This document shows positions 1 to 7,214 of a stretch of 18,848 nt of DNA, in pieces. A program made the position numbers and the translations under genes. The notes beneath the pieces are model-generated. The model was given only the letters and a program-made list of their open reading frames with translations. It was not told where the DNA came from and searched no databases. The DNA comes from Frankiales bacterium (lineage in GTDB: Bacteria > Actinomycetota > Actinomycetes > Mycobacteriales > SCTD01): contig JAODNQ010000203.1 of NCBI GenBank assembly GCA_025464695.1, positions 1 through 18,848 of the forward strand, in the 5' to 3' direction. Every line of letters begins with the position of its first letter. Position 1 is the stretch's first letter.

Positions 1-1263
1 GGGACCGCGGGCGGGGCGACCACCCCCGGCGGACAAGCGACGACGGCGGGCGCACCGGCGGGCGCGGCCCCGGGCTGCGGGCCCCTGACGGCCACCGACC
101 GGGGGGTCACCGCGAAGACCATCACCGTCGGCGTCATCACGGTCGACCTCGGCACGGCGGGAGAGGCCCTCGACCTGCCCTCGAGCGCCGACCTGCGCAA
201 GGCCTACGGCGCGGTCATCGACGACGTGAACGCGAAGGGGGGCGTGCGCTGCCGCAAGCTCGTCGCGAGGTTCTACAACGACAGCGTCCTCGATGCGAGC
301 CAGGAGCACGCCGCCTGCCTGCAGATGACCGAGGACAAGGTCTTCACAGTCTTCAACAACTTCTTCACCACGCAGGAGGCGGCCTGCATCGCGAAGCAGA
401 AGATCCCGAACATCTGGTACGGACCGCCGCACACGGCCGACCTGCAGCGCTACGCGCCCTACATCCTGTCCTGGCAGCCGCACCTGGACCTGCTCATCAA
501 GCACTACGTCCACGGCGCGCAGCAGCAGGGCTTCTTCTCCGGCATGAAGAAGCTCGGCCTGCTCCAGGGCAGCTGCTACCCGGACGAGAACGCCGCCGTC
601 CGCCGCGAGCTGAAGAGCATCGGCGTGGCCGTCGGGTCGACGTTCGACTACGGCTGCGACCAGGCCGCCACGCCGGCGTCCAAGGACCAGGCTGCGGCCC
701 TGCAGTTCCAGCGCGACGGCGTCACCCACGTCGTGAACGTCGCCTACGGCAACGACGCCGGCTTCTCCCGCGCAGCGGACCAGCAGGGCTACGACCCCGC
801 CTTCGCCCGGATGGAGGACGCCTCGGGGACCCTGATCGAGAACGGCGCGCAGAACCCCGGGCGGAGCTTCGACAAGACGCTCATGATCTCCACCCAGCAG
901 ACGGGCGCCGGCAACACGCCCGGCTACCAGCACGGCGCCGCGACGAAGGAGTGCACGCGGCTGCTCAAGGGCGTGGGCCTGCCCGCTCCCTACGCCGCGC
1001 CGTCCGCGGTGTTCTTCGGCATCGCCTGCGTCAACGTGGCGATGTTCAAGGACATGGCGGAGCGGGCGCCGTCGCTGGTCCGCACGCAGCTGGCGACGGG
1101 GCTGTCCCGGGTCGGGCAGAAGGACCTCTCCCTGCCGTCCGGTCCCGCCATCTTCAACAGCGCTGCGCTACCGACCGGGGGGCAGCAGTGGCGGCCGGTG
1201 GTCTACGCGACGGCGTGCCAGTGCTGGCGGGTCAAGGACGCCCGCTTCCGTCCCGGCTACTGA
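1..1263 (+). CDS. ABC-type branched-chain-amino-acid-like substrate-binding lipoprotein, 5' end outside window
   Basis: The reading frame is open from the first base, giving 420 residues to a TGA at 1261-1263. The first 25 or so residues are rich in Gly, Ala, Thr and Pro, the usual linker behind a lipoprotein cysteine in Actinomycetota, so probably only the signal peptide and lipobox are missing. The following TITVGVITVDLG strand, the segment around DVNAKGGV and the later alternation of strands and helices fit the type I periplasmic-binding fold of LivJ-like proteins. Such proteins capture a solute outside the membrane and hand it to LivHMGF-type permeases, which would lie upstream of the window. 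The ligand cannot be read; members near catabolic genes often bind organic acids or aromatic compounds rather than amino acids. The ATG at 226 is internal and should not be used as a start. An alcohol dehydrogenase follows after 43 bases and is probably co-transcribed. Confidence 0.85.
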   Translation, partial: GTAGGATTPGGQATTAGAPAGAAPGCGPLTATDRGVTAKTITVGVITVDLGTAGEALDLPSSADLRKAYGAVIDDVNAKGGVRCRKLVARFYNDSVLDASQEHAACLQMTEDKVFTVFNNFFTTQEAACIAKQKIPNIWYGPPHTADLQRYAPYILSWQPHLDLLIKHYVHGAQQQGFFSGMKKLGLLQGSCYPDENAAVRRELKSIGVAVGSTFDYGCDQAATPASKDQAAALQFQRDGVTHVVNVAYGNDAGFSRAADQQGYDPAFARMEDASGTLIENGAQNPGRSFDKTLMISTQQTGAGNTPGYQHGAATKECTRLLKGVGLPAPYAAPSAVFFGIACVNVAMFKDMAERAPSLVRTQLATGLSRVGQKDLSLPSGPAIFNSAALPTGGQQWRPVVYATACQCWRVKDARFRPGY

Positions 1264-1306
1264 CCCCGACTCCCAGCACCACGATGACGACGAGGAGACT
1301 CGGCAC

Positions 1307-2353
1307 GTGCGCGCAACCGTCCTGGCAGGCCCCGGCCACGTCCGGGTCGACGACGTCCCCGACCCCCGCGTCGAGCGACCCTCCGACGTCGTCGTCCGCG
1401 TGGTCGCCTCCTGCATCTGCGGGTCGGACCTGTGGCCCTACCGGGGGGCACGCGACACCCCGGAGCCGGTCCGGATCGGCCACGAGTTCCTGGGCGTGGT
1501 CGAGGACGTCGGCAGCGCCGTCCGCACCCTGAGCGCCGGTGACCTGGTCATCGCGCCGTTCGTCATCAGCGACGGCGCGTGCGTCCACTGCCGCAACGGC
1601 GTCACGACGTCCTGCCTGCACGGCGGCAACTGGGGCTCCCTGGCCCGGGAGAACGGCAGCGCGGACGCCGGGCAGGGCGAGCGCGTGCGGGTCCCACTGG
1701 CCGACGCCACGCTGGTGCCGGTGCCCCGGGACGTCGACGAGGCCCTCGTGCCGGACCTGCTGACGCTGTCGGACGTCATGGCCACGGGGCACCACGCCGC
1801 GGTGTCGGCGATGGTCGGGCCGGGGTCGACGGTCGTCGTGGTCGGCGACGGCGCCGTCGGCCTGTGCGCGGTCCTCGCCGCGGTCCGGCTCGGGGCGGAG
1901 CGGGTCGTGACGATGTCGCGCCACGCGACCCGGCAGTCCGTCGCCCGCGGCTTCGGTGCCACCGACGTCGTCGAGCAGCGGGGCGACGACGGCGTGGCGG
2001 CCGTCCGGGACCTCCTGGGCGGGACCGGGGCGGACGCCGTGCTCGAGTGCGTCGGGACGGCGGAGTCGATGACCCAGGCGATCGGCTGCACGCGGCCGGG
2101 CGGCACCGTCGGGTACGTGGGCGCGCCGTACGGCGCCGAGCTGCCGATCCGGCGGCTGTTCGGCGACAACGTGGGCGTGCGCGGCGGCGTCGCGCCGGTC
2201 CGCACGTACCTGCCCGAGCTGCTCGGCGACGTGCTCTCCGGCGCCCTGCGGCCGGGAGCGGTCTTCGACGCGGAGCTGCCGCTCGAGCAGGTCGCGCAGG
2301 GCTACGCGGCGATGGACGACCGCTCGGCCATCAAGGTCCTGCTCCGACCCTGA
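1307..2353 (+). CDS. Zinc-dependent medium-chain alcohol dehydrogenase
   Basis: This 348-aa protein oxidises an alcohol or reduces an aldehyde/ketone with NAD(P). The GTG start has a GAGGAG ribosome site about ten bases upstream. Visible family features: the catalytic zinc ligand Cys38 in CGSD, GHEF at 58-61, a structural zinc lobe with Cys92, Cys95 and Cys103, and the Rossmann motif GDGAVG at 180-185. The first structural-zinc ligand position holds Asp89 instead of Cys (SDGACVHC). I recall this pattern from a subgroup of bacterial medium-chain dehydrogenases, so it need not mean loss of the lobe. Length is normal for the family. The gene follows the binding protein by 43 bases and converges with the SDR at 2363, so it probably acts on the substrate imported by that transporter or on an intermediate of the neighbouring block. 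The exact substrate is unknown. Confidence 0.9.
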   Translation: MRATVLAGPGHVRVDDVPDPRVERPSDVVVRVVASCICGSDLWPYRGARDTPEPVRIGHEFLGVVEDVGSAVRTLSAGDLVIAPFVISDGACVHCRNGVTTSCLHGGNWGSLARENGSADAGQGERVRVPLADATLVPVPRDVDEALVPDLLTLSDVMATGHHAAVSAMVGPGSTVVVVGDGAVGLCAVLAAVRLGAERVVTMSRHATRQSVARGFGATDVVEQRGDDGVAAVRDLLGGTGADAVLECVGTAESMTQAIGCTRPGGTVGYVGAPYGAELPIRRLFGDNVGVRGGVAPVRTYLPELLGDVLSGALRPGAVFDAELPLEQVAQGYAAMDDRSAIKVLLRP

Positions 2354-2366
2354 CGGCTCGCGTCAG
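2350..2366. terminator. Short stem-loop shared by two convergent stop codons
   Basis: CTGACG and CGTCAG form 6-bp arms around a 5-base loop. The repeat contains the TGA of the alcohol dehydrogenase and the reverse-strand TGA of the SDR, whose stops are only nine bases apart. There is no T-tract on either side. It may act as a weak bidirectional terminator or may be a by-product of two facing TGA codons. Confidence 0.3.
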
Positions 2367-3178
2367 CGGTCGTACATCTGACGGACGGCCTTGTCGCCGA
2401 GCCGCAGCAGCGCCTGCCGCGGCACGAGCCCCATGAGGGGGGCGAGGAGGCCGGCGAGCCACGGCCCCGGCGTGACGTTCACCGAGGTGCCGAGCCCGGC
2501 CAGGGCGGCGTCCACGATCGTGAACGGGTCGACCGGCTGCATCATCCGGGTCGGCTCGTGGCCCGCCGGGACCGTGTCGCGGAAGCCGGGGGTGTCGACG
2601 GCGCCCGGCATCACCGTCGTCACGTCGACGCCGTACGGGCCGAGCTCCGACCACAGGCCCTCGGCGAAGACGCGGTCGAAGGCCTTGGTCGCGGCGTAGG
2701 TGACGATGAACGACGAGCCGGCCTGGGCCGACCCGGAGGACATGACGATGACGCCGCCCCGCCGGCGTTCGACCATCTTCGGCGTGAGGCGGTCGGCCAG
2801 GACCACCACGGACGCGCAGTTGACCGCGACCTGCCGCAGCTTGGTCTCGAGCGGGACCTCGAGCCAGCGCCCCACCGCCCCGATGCCGGCGTTCGCGACC
2901 AGCAGACCGACCTCGAGGTCGTCCAGGCCCTCGACGGCGGCCTGCAGCGCGGGCGCGTCACTGAGGTCGGTCAGCAGCGTCCGGACCTCGACCCCCGGCG
3001 ACAGCGAGCGCACGCGGGCGGCCTGCCGGTCGAGGAGCTCCTCCTCGACGTCCAGCAGGACGACGGACAGGCCGAGACCGGCCAGCCGCTCGGTGTAGGC
3101 CGCGCCGATGCCCTGGGCGGCTCCGGTCACGAGGGCCCAGGGGCCGTAGCGGGTGGCGAAGTCGGGGCGGAGCGTCAT
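2363..3178 (-). CDS. SDR-family oxidoreductase
   Basis: A 271-aa short-chain dehydrogenase, a cytosolic NAD(P)-dependent oxidoreductase for a hydroxyl/carbonyl pair. The cofactor motif TGAAQGIG is at 18-25, the NAG motif at 96-98, and the catalytic Ser148, Tyr161 and Lys165 (YAATK) are present with the normal 13-residue Ser-Tyr spacing. An acidic residue after strand 2 (LLDVEEE) suggests NAD preference. The C-terminal 60 residues are more hydrophobic than in classical SDRs (WLAGLLAPLMGLV), which may mean membrane contact or a lipophilic substrate. The ATG start has a GAGG site five bases upstream. It is separated from the upstream SDR by 74 bases holding a strong palindrome, so it may have its own promoter. 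The substrate cannot be predicted. Confidence 0.88.
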   Translation of the reverse strand: MTLRPDFATRYGPWALVTGAAQGIGAAYTERLAGLGLSVVLLDVEEELLDRQAARVRSLSPGVEVRTLLTDLSDAPALQAAVEGLDDLEVGLLVANAGIGAVGRWLEVPLETKLRQVAVNCASVVVLADRLTPKMVERRRGGVIVMSSGSAQAGSSFIVTYAATKAFDRVFAEGLWSELGPYGVDVTTVMPGAVDTPGFRDTVPAGHEPTRMMQPVDPFTIVDAALAGLGTSVNVTPGPWLAGLLAPLMGLVPRQALLRLGDKAVRQMYDR

Positions 3179-3213
3179 GCGTACCTCGGGCTGGTCGGGG
3201 GCGGAGGCCCGAC

Positions 3214-3237
3214 TGTGTCATGAACAGTGATGACACA
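3214..3237. promoter_or_regulatory. 24-bp palindromic operator candidate upstream of the SDR at 3178
   Basis: Perfect 8-bp arms TGTGTCAT and ATGACACA flank an 8-base spacer, about 36 bases before the ATG at 3178 and 16 bases after the stop of the preceding SDR. Perfect arms of this length and spacing are typical of sites for dimeric TetR- or GntR-type repressors. No regulator gene of those families lies in the window. No convincing -10 box was seen next to it. The remaining bases of this gap show nothing else. Confidence 0.55.
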
Positions 3238-3252
3238 CCAGGCGCCGCGAGC

Positions 3253-4011
3253 TCAGGCCGGGGCCCAGGACTCCCCGCCGTCGACCTTGAGGACGGCGCC
3301 GGTCGTGTAGCTGGACGCGTCGCCGGCGAGGTACAGGACCGCTCCCACGACCTCGTGCGGCAGCCCCGCCCGGCGCAGCGGGATGTCGCGCTCGGCACGC
3401 TCCTGGAAGGCCGTCATGTCCCAGCCCTCGCTGGCGTCGGTGAGGAAGGGCCCGGCCATCACCGCGTTCACGCGCACCTCGGGGCCGCACGCGTGCGCCA
3501 TCGCCAGCGTCAGCGCGTTGAGCCCCGCCTTCGCCAGCGCGTAGGGCACCTGGTGTGCCCGGGGCCGGACCGCCGCGATGCTCGTGATGTTCACGATCGC
3601 CCCGCGGCCCTCGCGCTGCATGAGCGCCGCGGCCCGGACGCTGAGCCGGAACGGCCCCTTCAGGTTGACGCCCACCACCTTGTCGAACAGTTCCTCCGTG
3701 ACGCTCTGCAGGTCCTCGTACAGGGGGGACATGCCGGCGTTGTTGACGAGGACGTCGAGCCGACCGAAGCGGGCCTCCACCTCGTCGACGAGCCGGTCGC
3801 AGTCCGCCCAGCGGCCGACGTGGCAGCGCAGTCCCAGGGCCGGTCGCGACGAGGTCGCCGTGAGCTCCGCCGCGAACGCCTCGCACGCGGCCAGGTCGCG
3901 GCTCGCCACGACGACGGTCGCGCCGGCTGCGGCGAGCCCTCGGGCGATCTCCCGGCCCAGCCCGCGGCTGCCGCCGGTGACGACGGCGACCCGACCCTCG
4001 AGGTCGCTCAC
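3253..4011 (-). CDS. SDR-family oxidoreductase (possible LvaD-like partner)
   Basis: A 252-aa classical short-chain dehydrogenase with TGGSRGLG at 12-19, NNAG at 90-93 and catalytic Ser144, Tyr157 and Lys161; the C-terminus KVDGGES is typical. The GTG start overlaps the TGA of the acyl-CoA dehydrogenase in a GTGA, and an AGGAGG site lies seven bases upstream, which fixes the start; the open frame continuing to 4500 is a shadow of the dehydrogenase gene. Translational coupling to the acyl-CoA dehydrogenase suggests the same pathway. In the Pseudomonas putida levulinate operon an SDR (LvaD) interconverts 4-keto and 4-hydroxyacyl-CoA beside the kinase and dehydrogenase; a similar role is an inference from context only. 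It could instead oxidise the 3-hydroxy product. Confidence 0.9.
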   Translation of the reverse strand: MSDLEGRVAVVTGGSRGLGREIARGLAAAGATVVVASRDLAACEAFAAELTATSSRPALGLRCHVGRWADCDRLVDEVEARFGRLDVLVNNAGMSPLYEDLQSVTEELFDKVVGVNLKGPFRLSVRAAALMQREGRGAIVNITSIAAVRPRAHQVPYALAKAGLNALTLAMAHACGPEVRVNAVMAGPFLTDASEGWDMTAFQERAERDIPLRRAGLPHEVVGAVLYLAGDASSYTTGAVLKVDGGESWAPA

Positions 4012-5303
4012 GTGGCGGCCACCTCCTGCTCGAGCAGCCGGGCCAGCCGGGTCCGCGCGGCCGCCTCGCGGGTCGGCAGGTGCTCGCTCGGGAACAGCCC
4101 CGCAACGGGCGTGTGGTCGCGCAGCACCTGGCGGGCCACCGTCACCTTGTGCACCTCTGTCGGGCCGTCGGCGATCGCCAGGGCCTCCGCCCTGCTGAGC
4201 ATCGTCGTGAACGGCATCTCGAGCGAGACGCCCAGCGCCCCGTGCAGGTGCATGGCGCGGTGGACGACGTCGCTGAACACCTTGGGCATGAGCGCCTTCA
4301 CCGCGGCGATGTCCTTGCGGACCACGCGGTAGTCCTGGTGCTTGTCGATGAGCCAGGCCGTGCGCAGCACCAGCAACCGGAACTGCTCGATCTCCACCCA
4401 GCTGTCCGCGATCCGCTCCTGCGTCATCTGGAGGGACCCGAGCGTGCCGGCCCGCGTGGTCCGGGAGACGGCGCGCTCGCACATCATGTCGAACGCCCAC
4501 CGCACCTGGGCGATCGTGCGCATCGCGTGGTGGATCCGGCCGCCGCCCAGGCGGGTCTGCGCGATGACGAACGCCTGGCCCGGCTCCCCCAGCACCGCGT
4601 CGGCGGGCAGCCGCACGCCGGTGAAGCGCAGGTACGCGTGGGCGCCCTCACCCGGCTCGTCGGTCCCCACCCGCACGTTGCGCAGGACCTCGACGCCCGG
4701 CGTGCCGGTCGGGACGATCAGCATGGACATGCTGTTGCGCCCGTCGGCCTCGACACCGGTCACGGCCATCACCAGCAGGAAGGCGGCGTGGCGCGCGTTG
4801 GTCACGAACCACTTCTCGCCGTCGAGCACCCACTCGTCCCCGTCGCGCACCGCACGCGTGGTGAACAGCATCGGGTCGGCCCCGGCGTGCGGCTCGGTCA
4901 TGGCGTAGCTCGAGGTGACGGTCCCGTCCAGCAGCGGCTGCAGGTAGGCGGCCTTCTGCTCCGCTGTGCCGAACCTCGCCAGGATCTCGGCGTTCCCCGA
5001 GTCCGGTGCCTGGCAGCCGAAGACCGTGGGGGCGTAACGGGACCGGCCGAGCACCTCGTTGAGCAGCGCCAGGTGCAGCTGCCCGTAGCCCTGGCCGCCC
5101 AGCTCGGGCTCGAGGTGGCAGGCCCACAGGCCCTGGGCGCGCACCTGCTCCTGCAGCGGGCGCACCGCGGCGCGGACGACGGGGTCGCTCTTGTCGAAGG
5201 GGTCGCCGAGGACGAGGTCCAGCGGCTCGACCTCCTCCCGGACGAAAGTGGCGGCCCAGTCCAGCTTGCGCTGGTAGTCCGGGTCAGTCTCGAAGTCCCA
5301 CAC
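4008..5303 (-). CDS. ACAD10/11-like acyl-CoA dehydrogenase family protein (LvaC-like)
   Basis: A 431-aa flavoprotein of acyl-CoA dehydrogenase fold. Visible segments: YAMTEPHAGADP in the flavin/substrate region, DGEKWFVTNA, the C-terminal helical domain with LHGALGVSLEMPF, and ADGPTEVHK near residues 378-386. The residue aligned with the catalytic Glu of medium-chain acyl-CoA dehydrogenase is Asp379 here (ADGPTE), as in ACAD10/ACAD11 relatives. The GTG start is preceded by GGAG at six bases; the frame running on to 6230 is a shadow of the kinase gene. The start lies 20 bases inside the end of the APH-type kinase gene, matching the kinase-dehydrogenase fusion of animal ACAD10/11. In the LvaA/LvaC system this partner acts on the phosphorylated 4-hydroxyacyl-CoA on the way to the 3-hydroxy isomer. 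A plain alpha,beta-dehydrogenase is the alternative. Confidence 0.9.
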   Translation of the reverse strand: MWDFETDPDYQRKLDWAATFVREEVEPLDLVLGDPFDKSDPVVRAAVRPLQEQVRAQGLWACHLEPELGGQGYGQLHLALLNEVLGRSRYAPTVFGCQAPDSGNAEILARFGTAEQKAAYLQPLLDGTVTSSYAMTEPHAGADPMLFTTRAVRDGDEWVLDGEKWFVTNARHAAFLLVMAVTGVEADGRNSMSMLIVPTGTPGVEVLRNVRVGTDEPGEGAHAYLRFTGVRLPADAVLGEPGQAFVIAQTRLGGGRIHHAMRTIAQVRWAFDMMCERAVSRTTRAGTLGSLQMTQERIADSWVEIEQFRLLVLRTAWLIDKHQDYRVVRKDIAAVKALMPKVFSDVVHRAMHLHGALGVSLEMPFTTMLSRAEALAIADGPTEVHKVTVARQVLRDHTPVAGLFPSEHLPTREAAARTRLARLLEQEVAAT

Positions 5304-6285
5304 GTGCTTCTCCGTCCGCAGGGATGAGGTCGTGCGCACGACGCACCAGACCGAGGGCGCGCTCGTGCAGGACGTCGCCCGTCGCCGCCGAGGCGAGGCC
5401 GGCGCGGGCCCGGGCGCGGGTGCCCTCGAGCAGGACGCCGAGCCGGTAGCTCGCGAGGACGGCGAACCACGGCAGGTCCGCGGTGCTGCGGCCGGACCGC
5501 TCCGACCAGCGCGCCACCACCTCCGCCGGGGTGGGGAACGACGGTGCGTCGACCCGACCGCCGTAGCCGGTGCCCGCGACCGGCCAGGTGGCGAGCAGCT
5601 GACCGAGGTCGAGCAGCGGGTCGCCGAGGGTCGCGAGCTCCCAGTCGACGACCGCCGAGACCTCCGGCCGGTCGGCGCGCACCAGCACGTTGCCCAGGTG
5701 GGCGTCGCCGTGCACGAGGCCCGGGGTCCAGCTGCCGGGCAGGGAGCCGCCCAGCCACGCGTGCACCTCGTCGGCCAGGGGCAGGCGCGCACCGGCCTCC
5801 CCGTCGAGCGCGGCGTACGACGCCAGCTGCGCCCGCCAGCGCTCCGGCTGCCGTGCCAGCCAGTCGTCGGTGCGGCCGAGGTCGCCGAGGCCCACGGCTC
5901 GCACGTCCACCCGGGCGAGGGCGGCGAACGCGTCGACGACGGCAAGCCCGACGGCGTGCTGCTGCGCCGGGTCGGCAGGGAGTCCGGCCTCCCACGGGCT
6001 GGCGCCCTCGACGTGCTCGGTGAGCAGGAAGGGGGCGCCCAGCGGCTCGTCGTCCGGGCAGTGGCCGAGGAGGGCAGGGTGCGGCACGGCCGTCCCGCCG
6101 AGGGCCTGCAGCACGCGGGCCTCACGCCGGACGGTGTCGCGGCTGCGGGGGCGGCCCTCCACCGGAGGGCGCCGCAGGACGTACCGCGACTCCCCGCGGG
6201 AGAACGCGACGAGGAGGTTCTGCGTGCCACCCGTCAGCCGGTGGACGCCGGAGAGGGGCCCGGCGCCGAGGCCCTGCCCGTCCAT
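5284..6285 (-). CDS. APH-fold kinase, LvaA/ACAD10-11 kinase-domain type
   Basis: A 333-aa protein with the aminoglycoside-phosphotransferase/choline-kinase fold. The Brenner motif HGDAHLGN lies at 192-199 and the metal-binding DWE at 214-216 followed by LGDPLLDLG, so it should be an active kinase. The N-terminal YVLRRPP strand is characteristic of the subgroup next to or fused with acyl-CoA dehydrogenases. Known members phosphorylate the 4-hydroxyl of 4-hydroxyacyl-CoA (LvaA) rather than antibiotics; an aminoglycoside-resistance role is unlikely here. The gene overlaps the dehydrogenase by 20 bases and starts 43 bases after the upstream SDR stop. The ATG at 6285 is the only canonical start, but the frame is open to 6342 and the upstream residues (VDLDLLRAW) look like the usual family N-terminus. 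The true start may therefore be a CTG at 6300 or 6297. No clear ribosome site is visible. Confidence 0.85.
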   Translation of the reverse strand: MDGQGLGAGPLSGVHRLTGGTQNLLVAFSRGESRYVLRRPPVEGRPRSRDTVRREARVLQALGGTAVPHPALLGHCPDDEPLGAPFLLTEHVEGASPWEAGLPADPAQQHAVGLAVVDAFAALARVDVRAVGLGDLGRTDDWLARQPERWRAQLASYAALDGEAGARLPLADEVHAWLGGSLPGSWTPGLVHGDAHLGNVLVRADRPEVSAVVDWELATLGDPLLDLGQLLATWPVAGTGYGGRVDAPSFPTPAEVVARWSERSGRSTADLPWFAVLASYRLGVLLEGTRARARAGLASAATGDVLHERALGLVRRAHDLIPADGEARVGLRD

Positions 6286-6328
6286 CCAGGCCCGCAGCAG
6301 GTCGAGGTCGACGCCGGGGACCGCCGGC

Positions 6329-7108
6329 TCAGCGGACGTGGGTCAGCCCGCCGTCGACCGGGAGCACCTGCCCGGTGATGAACCGCGCTCCGTCGCTGAG
6401 CAGGAACACGAGCACGGGGGCGAGGTCGCGGTCCGCCGAGCCGAGCGCTCCGCCGACCGGGATGCGGCTCGCCATGAACGCGTCGTGGGCGGCCAGCTGG
6501 TCGGCGTCCATGAGGGACCGCGTGTGGTCGTACATGGGCGTCCAGATGGCGGGCGCCAGGGCGTTCACGGTGATGCCGTGCTTGCCCCACTCGTGCGCGA
6601 CGGTCCGGCTCCAGGCCATGACACCGGCCTTCGCCGCGGCGTAGTGGGCGGCGTTGACGTAGGGCTCCAGGCCCGCGGCCGACCCGAAGTTGAGGATGCG
6701 TCCCCCGCCGCCGTCGCGCAGGTAGGGGAAGACCGCCTGGTTGGTCAGGAACGTTCCCCCGAGGTTCACGTCCAGCACCGTGCGCCACATGTCGTCCGTC
6801 AGTGCCTCGGCCGGCGCGCGGTTCTCGACGCCCGCCGCGTGCACGAGACCGTCCAGGCCGCCGAGGAGCTGGACCGCGGTGGCGACCGCACTGTCGACCT
6901 GCTCGCGACGGGACACGTCGCAGCGCAGGAACGTGGCGCTGCCCGGACCGGCCTCCGTCGCCGCCCGGGCGACCTGCACCCCGAGCTCCTCGTTGCGGTC
7001 GAGCGACACCACCGCTCCGCCCTCGCGGACGACCGCTGCCACGGCGCTGGCGCCGATGCCTTGCGCGCCTCCGGTGACGAGCACCCGCTTGCCGTCCAGG
7101 ACCGCCAC
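6329..7108 (-). CDS. SDR-family oxidoreductase
   Basis: A 259-aa short-chain dehydrogenase with TGGAQGIG at 12-19, Asp64 after strand 3 (CDVS), HAAG at 90-93 in place of NNAG, and catalytic Ser143, Tyr156 and Lys160. The C-terminus PVDGGLTHVR is typical of FabG-like SDRs. The Asp after strand 2 (LDRNE) suggests NAD(H). The GTG at 7108 is chosen because GGGAGG lies five bases upstream; a GTG at 7114 overlaps that site. It is the first gene of the minus-strand block leading to the kinase and acyl-CoA dehydrogenase and is transcribed away from doxX. It probably oxidises or reduces a hydroxyacyl intermediate of that pathway. Substrate unknown. Confidence 0.9.
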   Translation of the reverse strand: MAVLDGKRVLVTGGAQGIGASAVAAVVREGGAVVSLDRNEELGVQVARAATEAGPGSATFLRCDVSRREQVDSAVATAVQLLGGLDGLVHAAGVENRAPAEALTDDMWRTVLDVNLGGTFLTNQAVFPYLRDGGGGRILNFGSAAGLEPYVNAAHYAAAKAGVMAWSRTVAHEWGKHGITVNALAPAIWTPMYDHTRSLMDADQLAAHDAFMASRIPVGGALGSADRDLAPVLVFLLSDGARFITGQVLPVDGGLTHVR

Positions 7109-7171
7109 GGCCACCTCCCTGCGGGACCGCGACCGGTCCGACCGGCGGACCGTACCCGACCTCTCGTCCTG

Positions 7172-7193
7172 GACAGGTCGTACAGGTACTGTC
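7172..7193. promoter_or_regulatory. Operator candidate GACAG-N12-CTGTC between SDR and doxX
   Basis: This inverted repeat sits in the 106-base divergent region between the SDR start (7108) and the DoxX-like start (7215). It shares 16 of 22 positions with the repeat at 12292-12313 when both are read on the minus strand. A TGGACA at 7170-7175 (5 of 6 to the -35 consensus) overlaps its left arm on the plus strand, but no good -10 follows at 16-18 bases. TACTGT at 7187-7192 is another weak -10-like hexamer. The rest of the region shows nothing. Confidence 0.5.
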
Positions 7194-7214
7194 ACGCCTG
7201 ATCGAGGAGGTCGT

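Noticed and set aside
1264..1306. Possible promoter or terminator between binding protein and alcohol dehydrogenase
   Set aside because: Only a ribosome site is visible in these 43 bases; no stem-loop or promoter boxes.
3253..4500. Apparent long protein fusing extra sequence to the SDR
   Set aside because: The part before the GTG at 4011 is the out-of-frame shadow of the acyl-CoA dehydrogenase; the SDR has its own AGGAGG site and GTGA junction.
4008..6230. Apparent 740-aa kinase/acyl-CoA dehydrogenase fusion
   Set aside because: The upstream half is not the kinase frame; the kinase is read in another frame and the two genes only overlap by 20 bases. It is not a real ACAD10/11-like fusion.
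5284..6285. Aminoglycoside resistance gene
   Set aside because: The fold is shared, but the overlap with an ACAD10/11-like gene and the YVLRRPP start place it with acyl-CoA-linked kinases.
7173..7187. Direct repeat ACAGGT at 7173-7178 and 7182-7187
   Set aside because: Too short to stand alone; it lies inside the better-supported inverted repeat.
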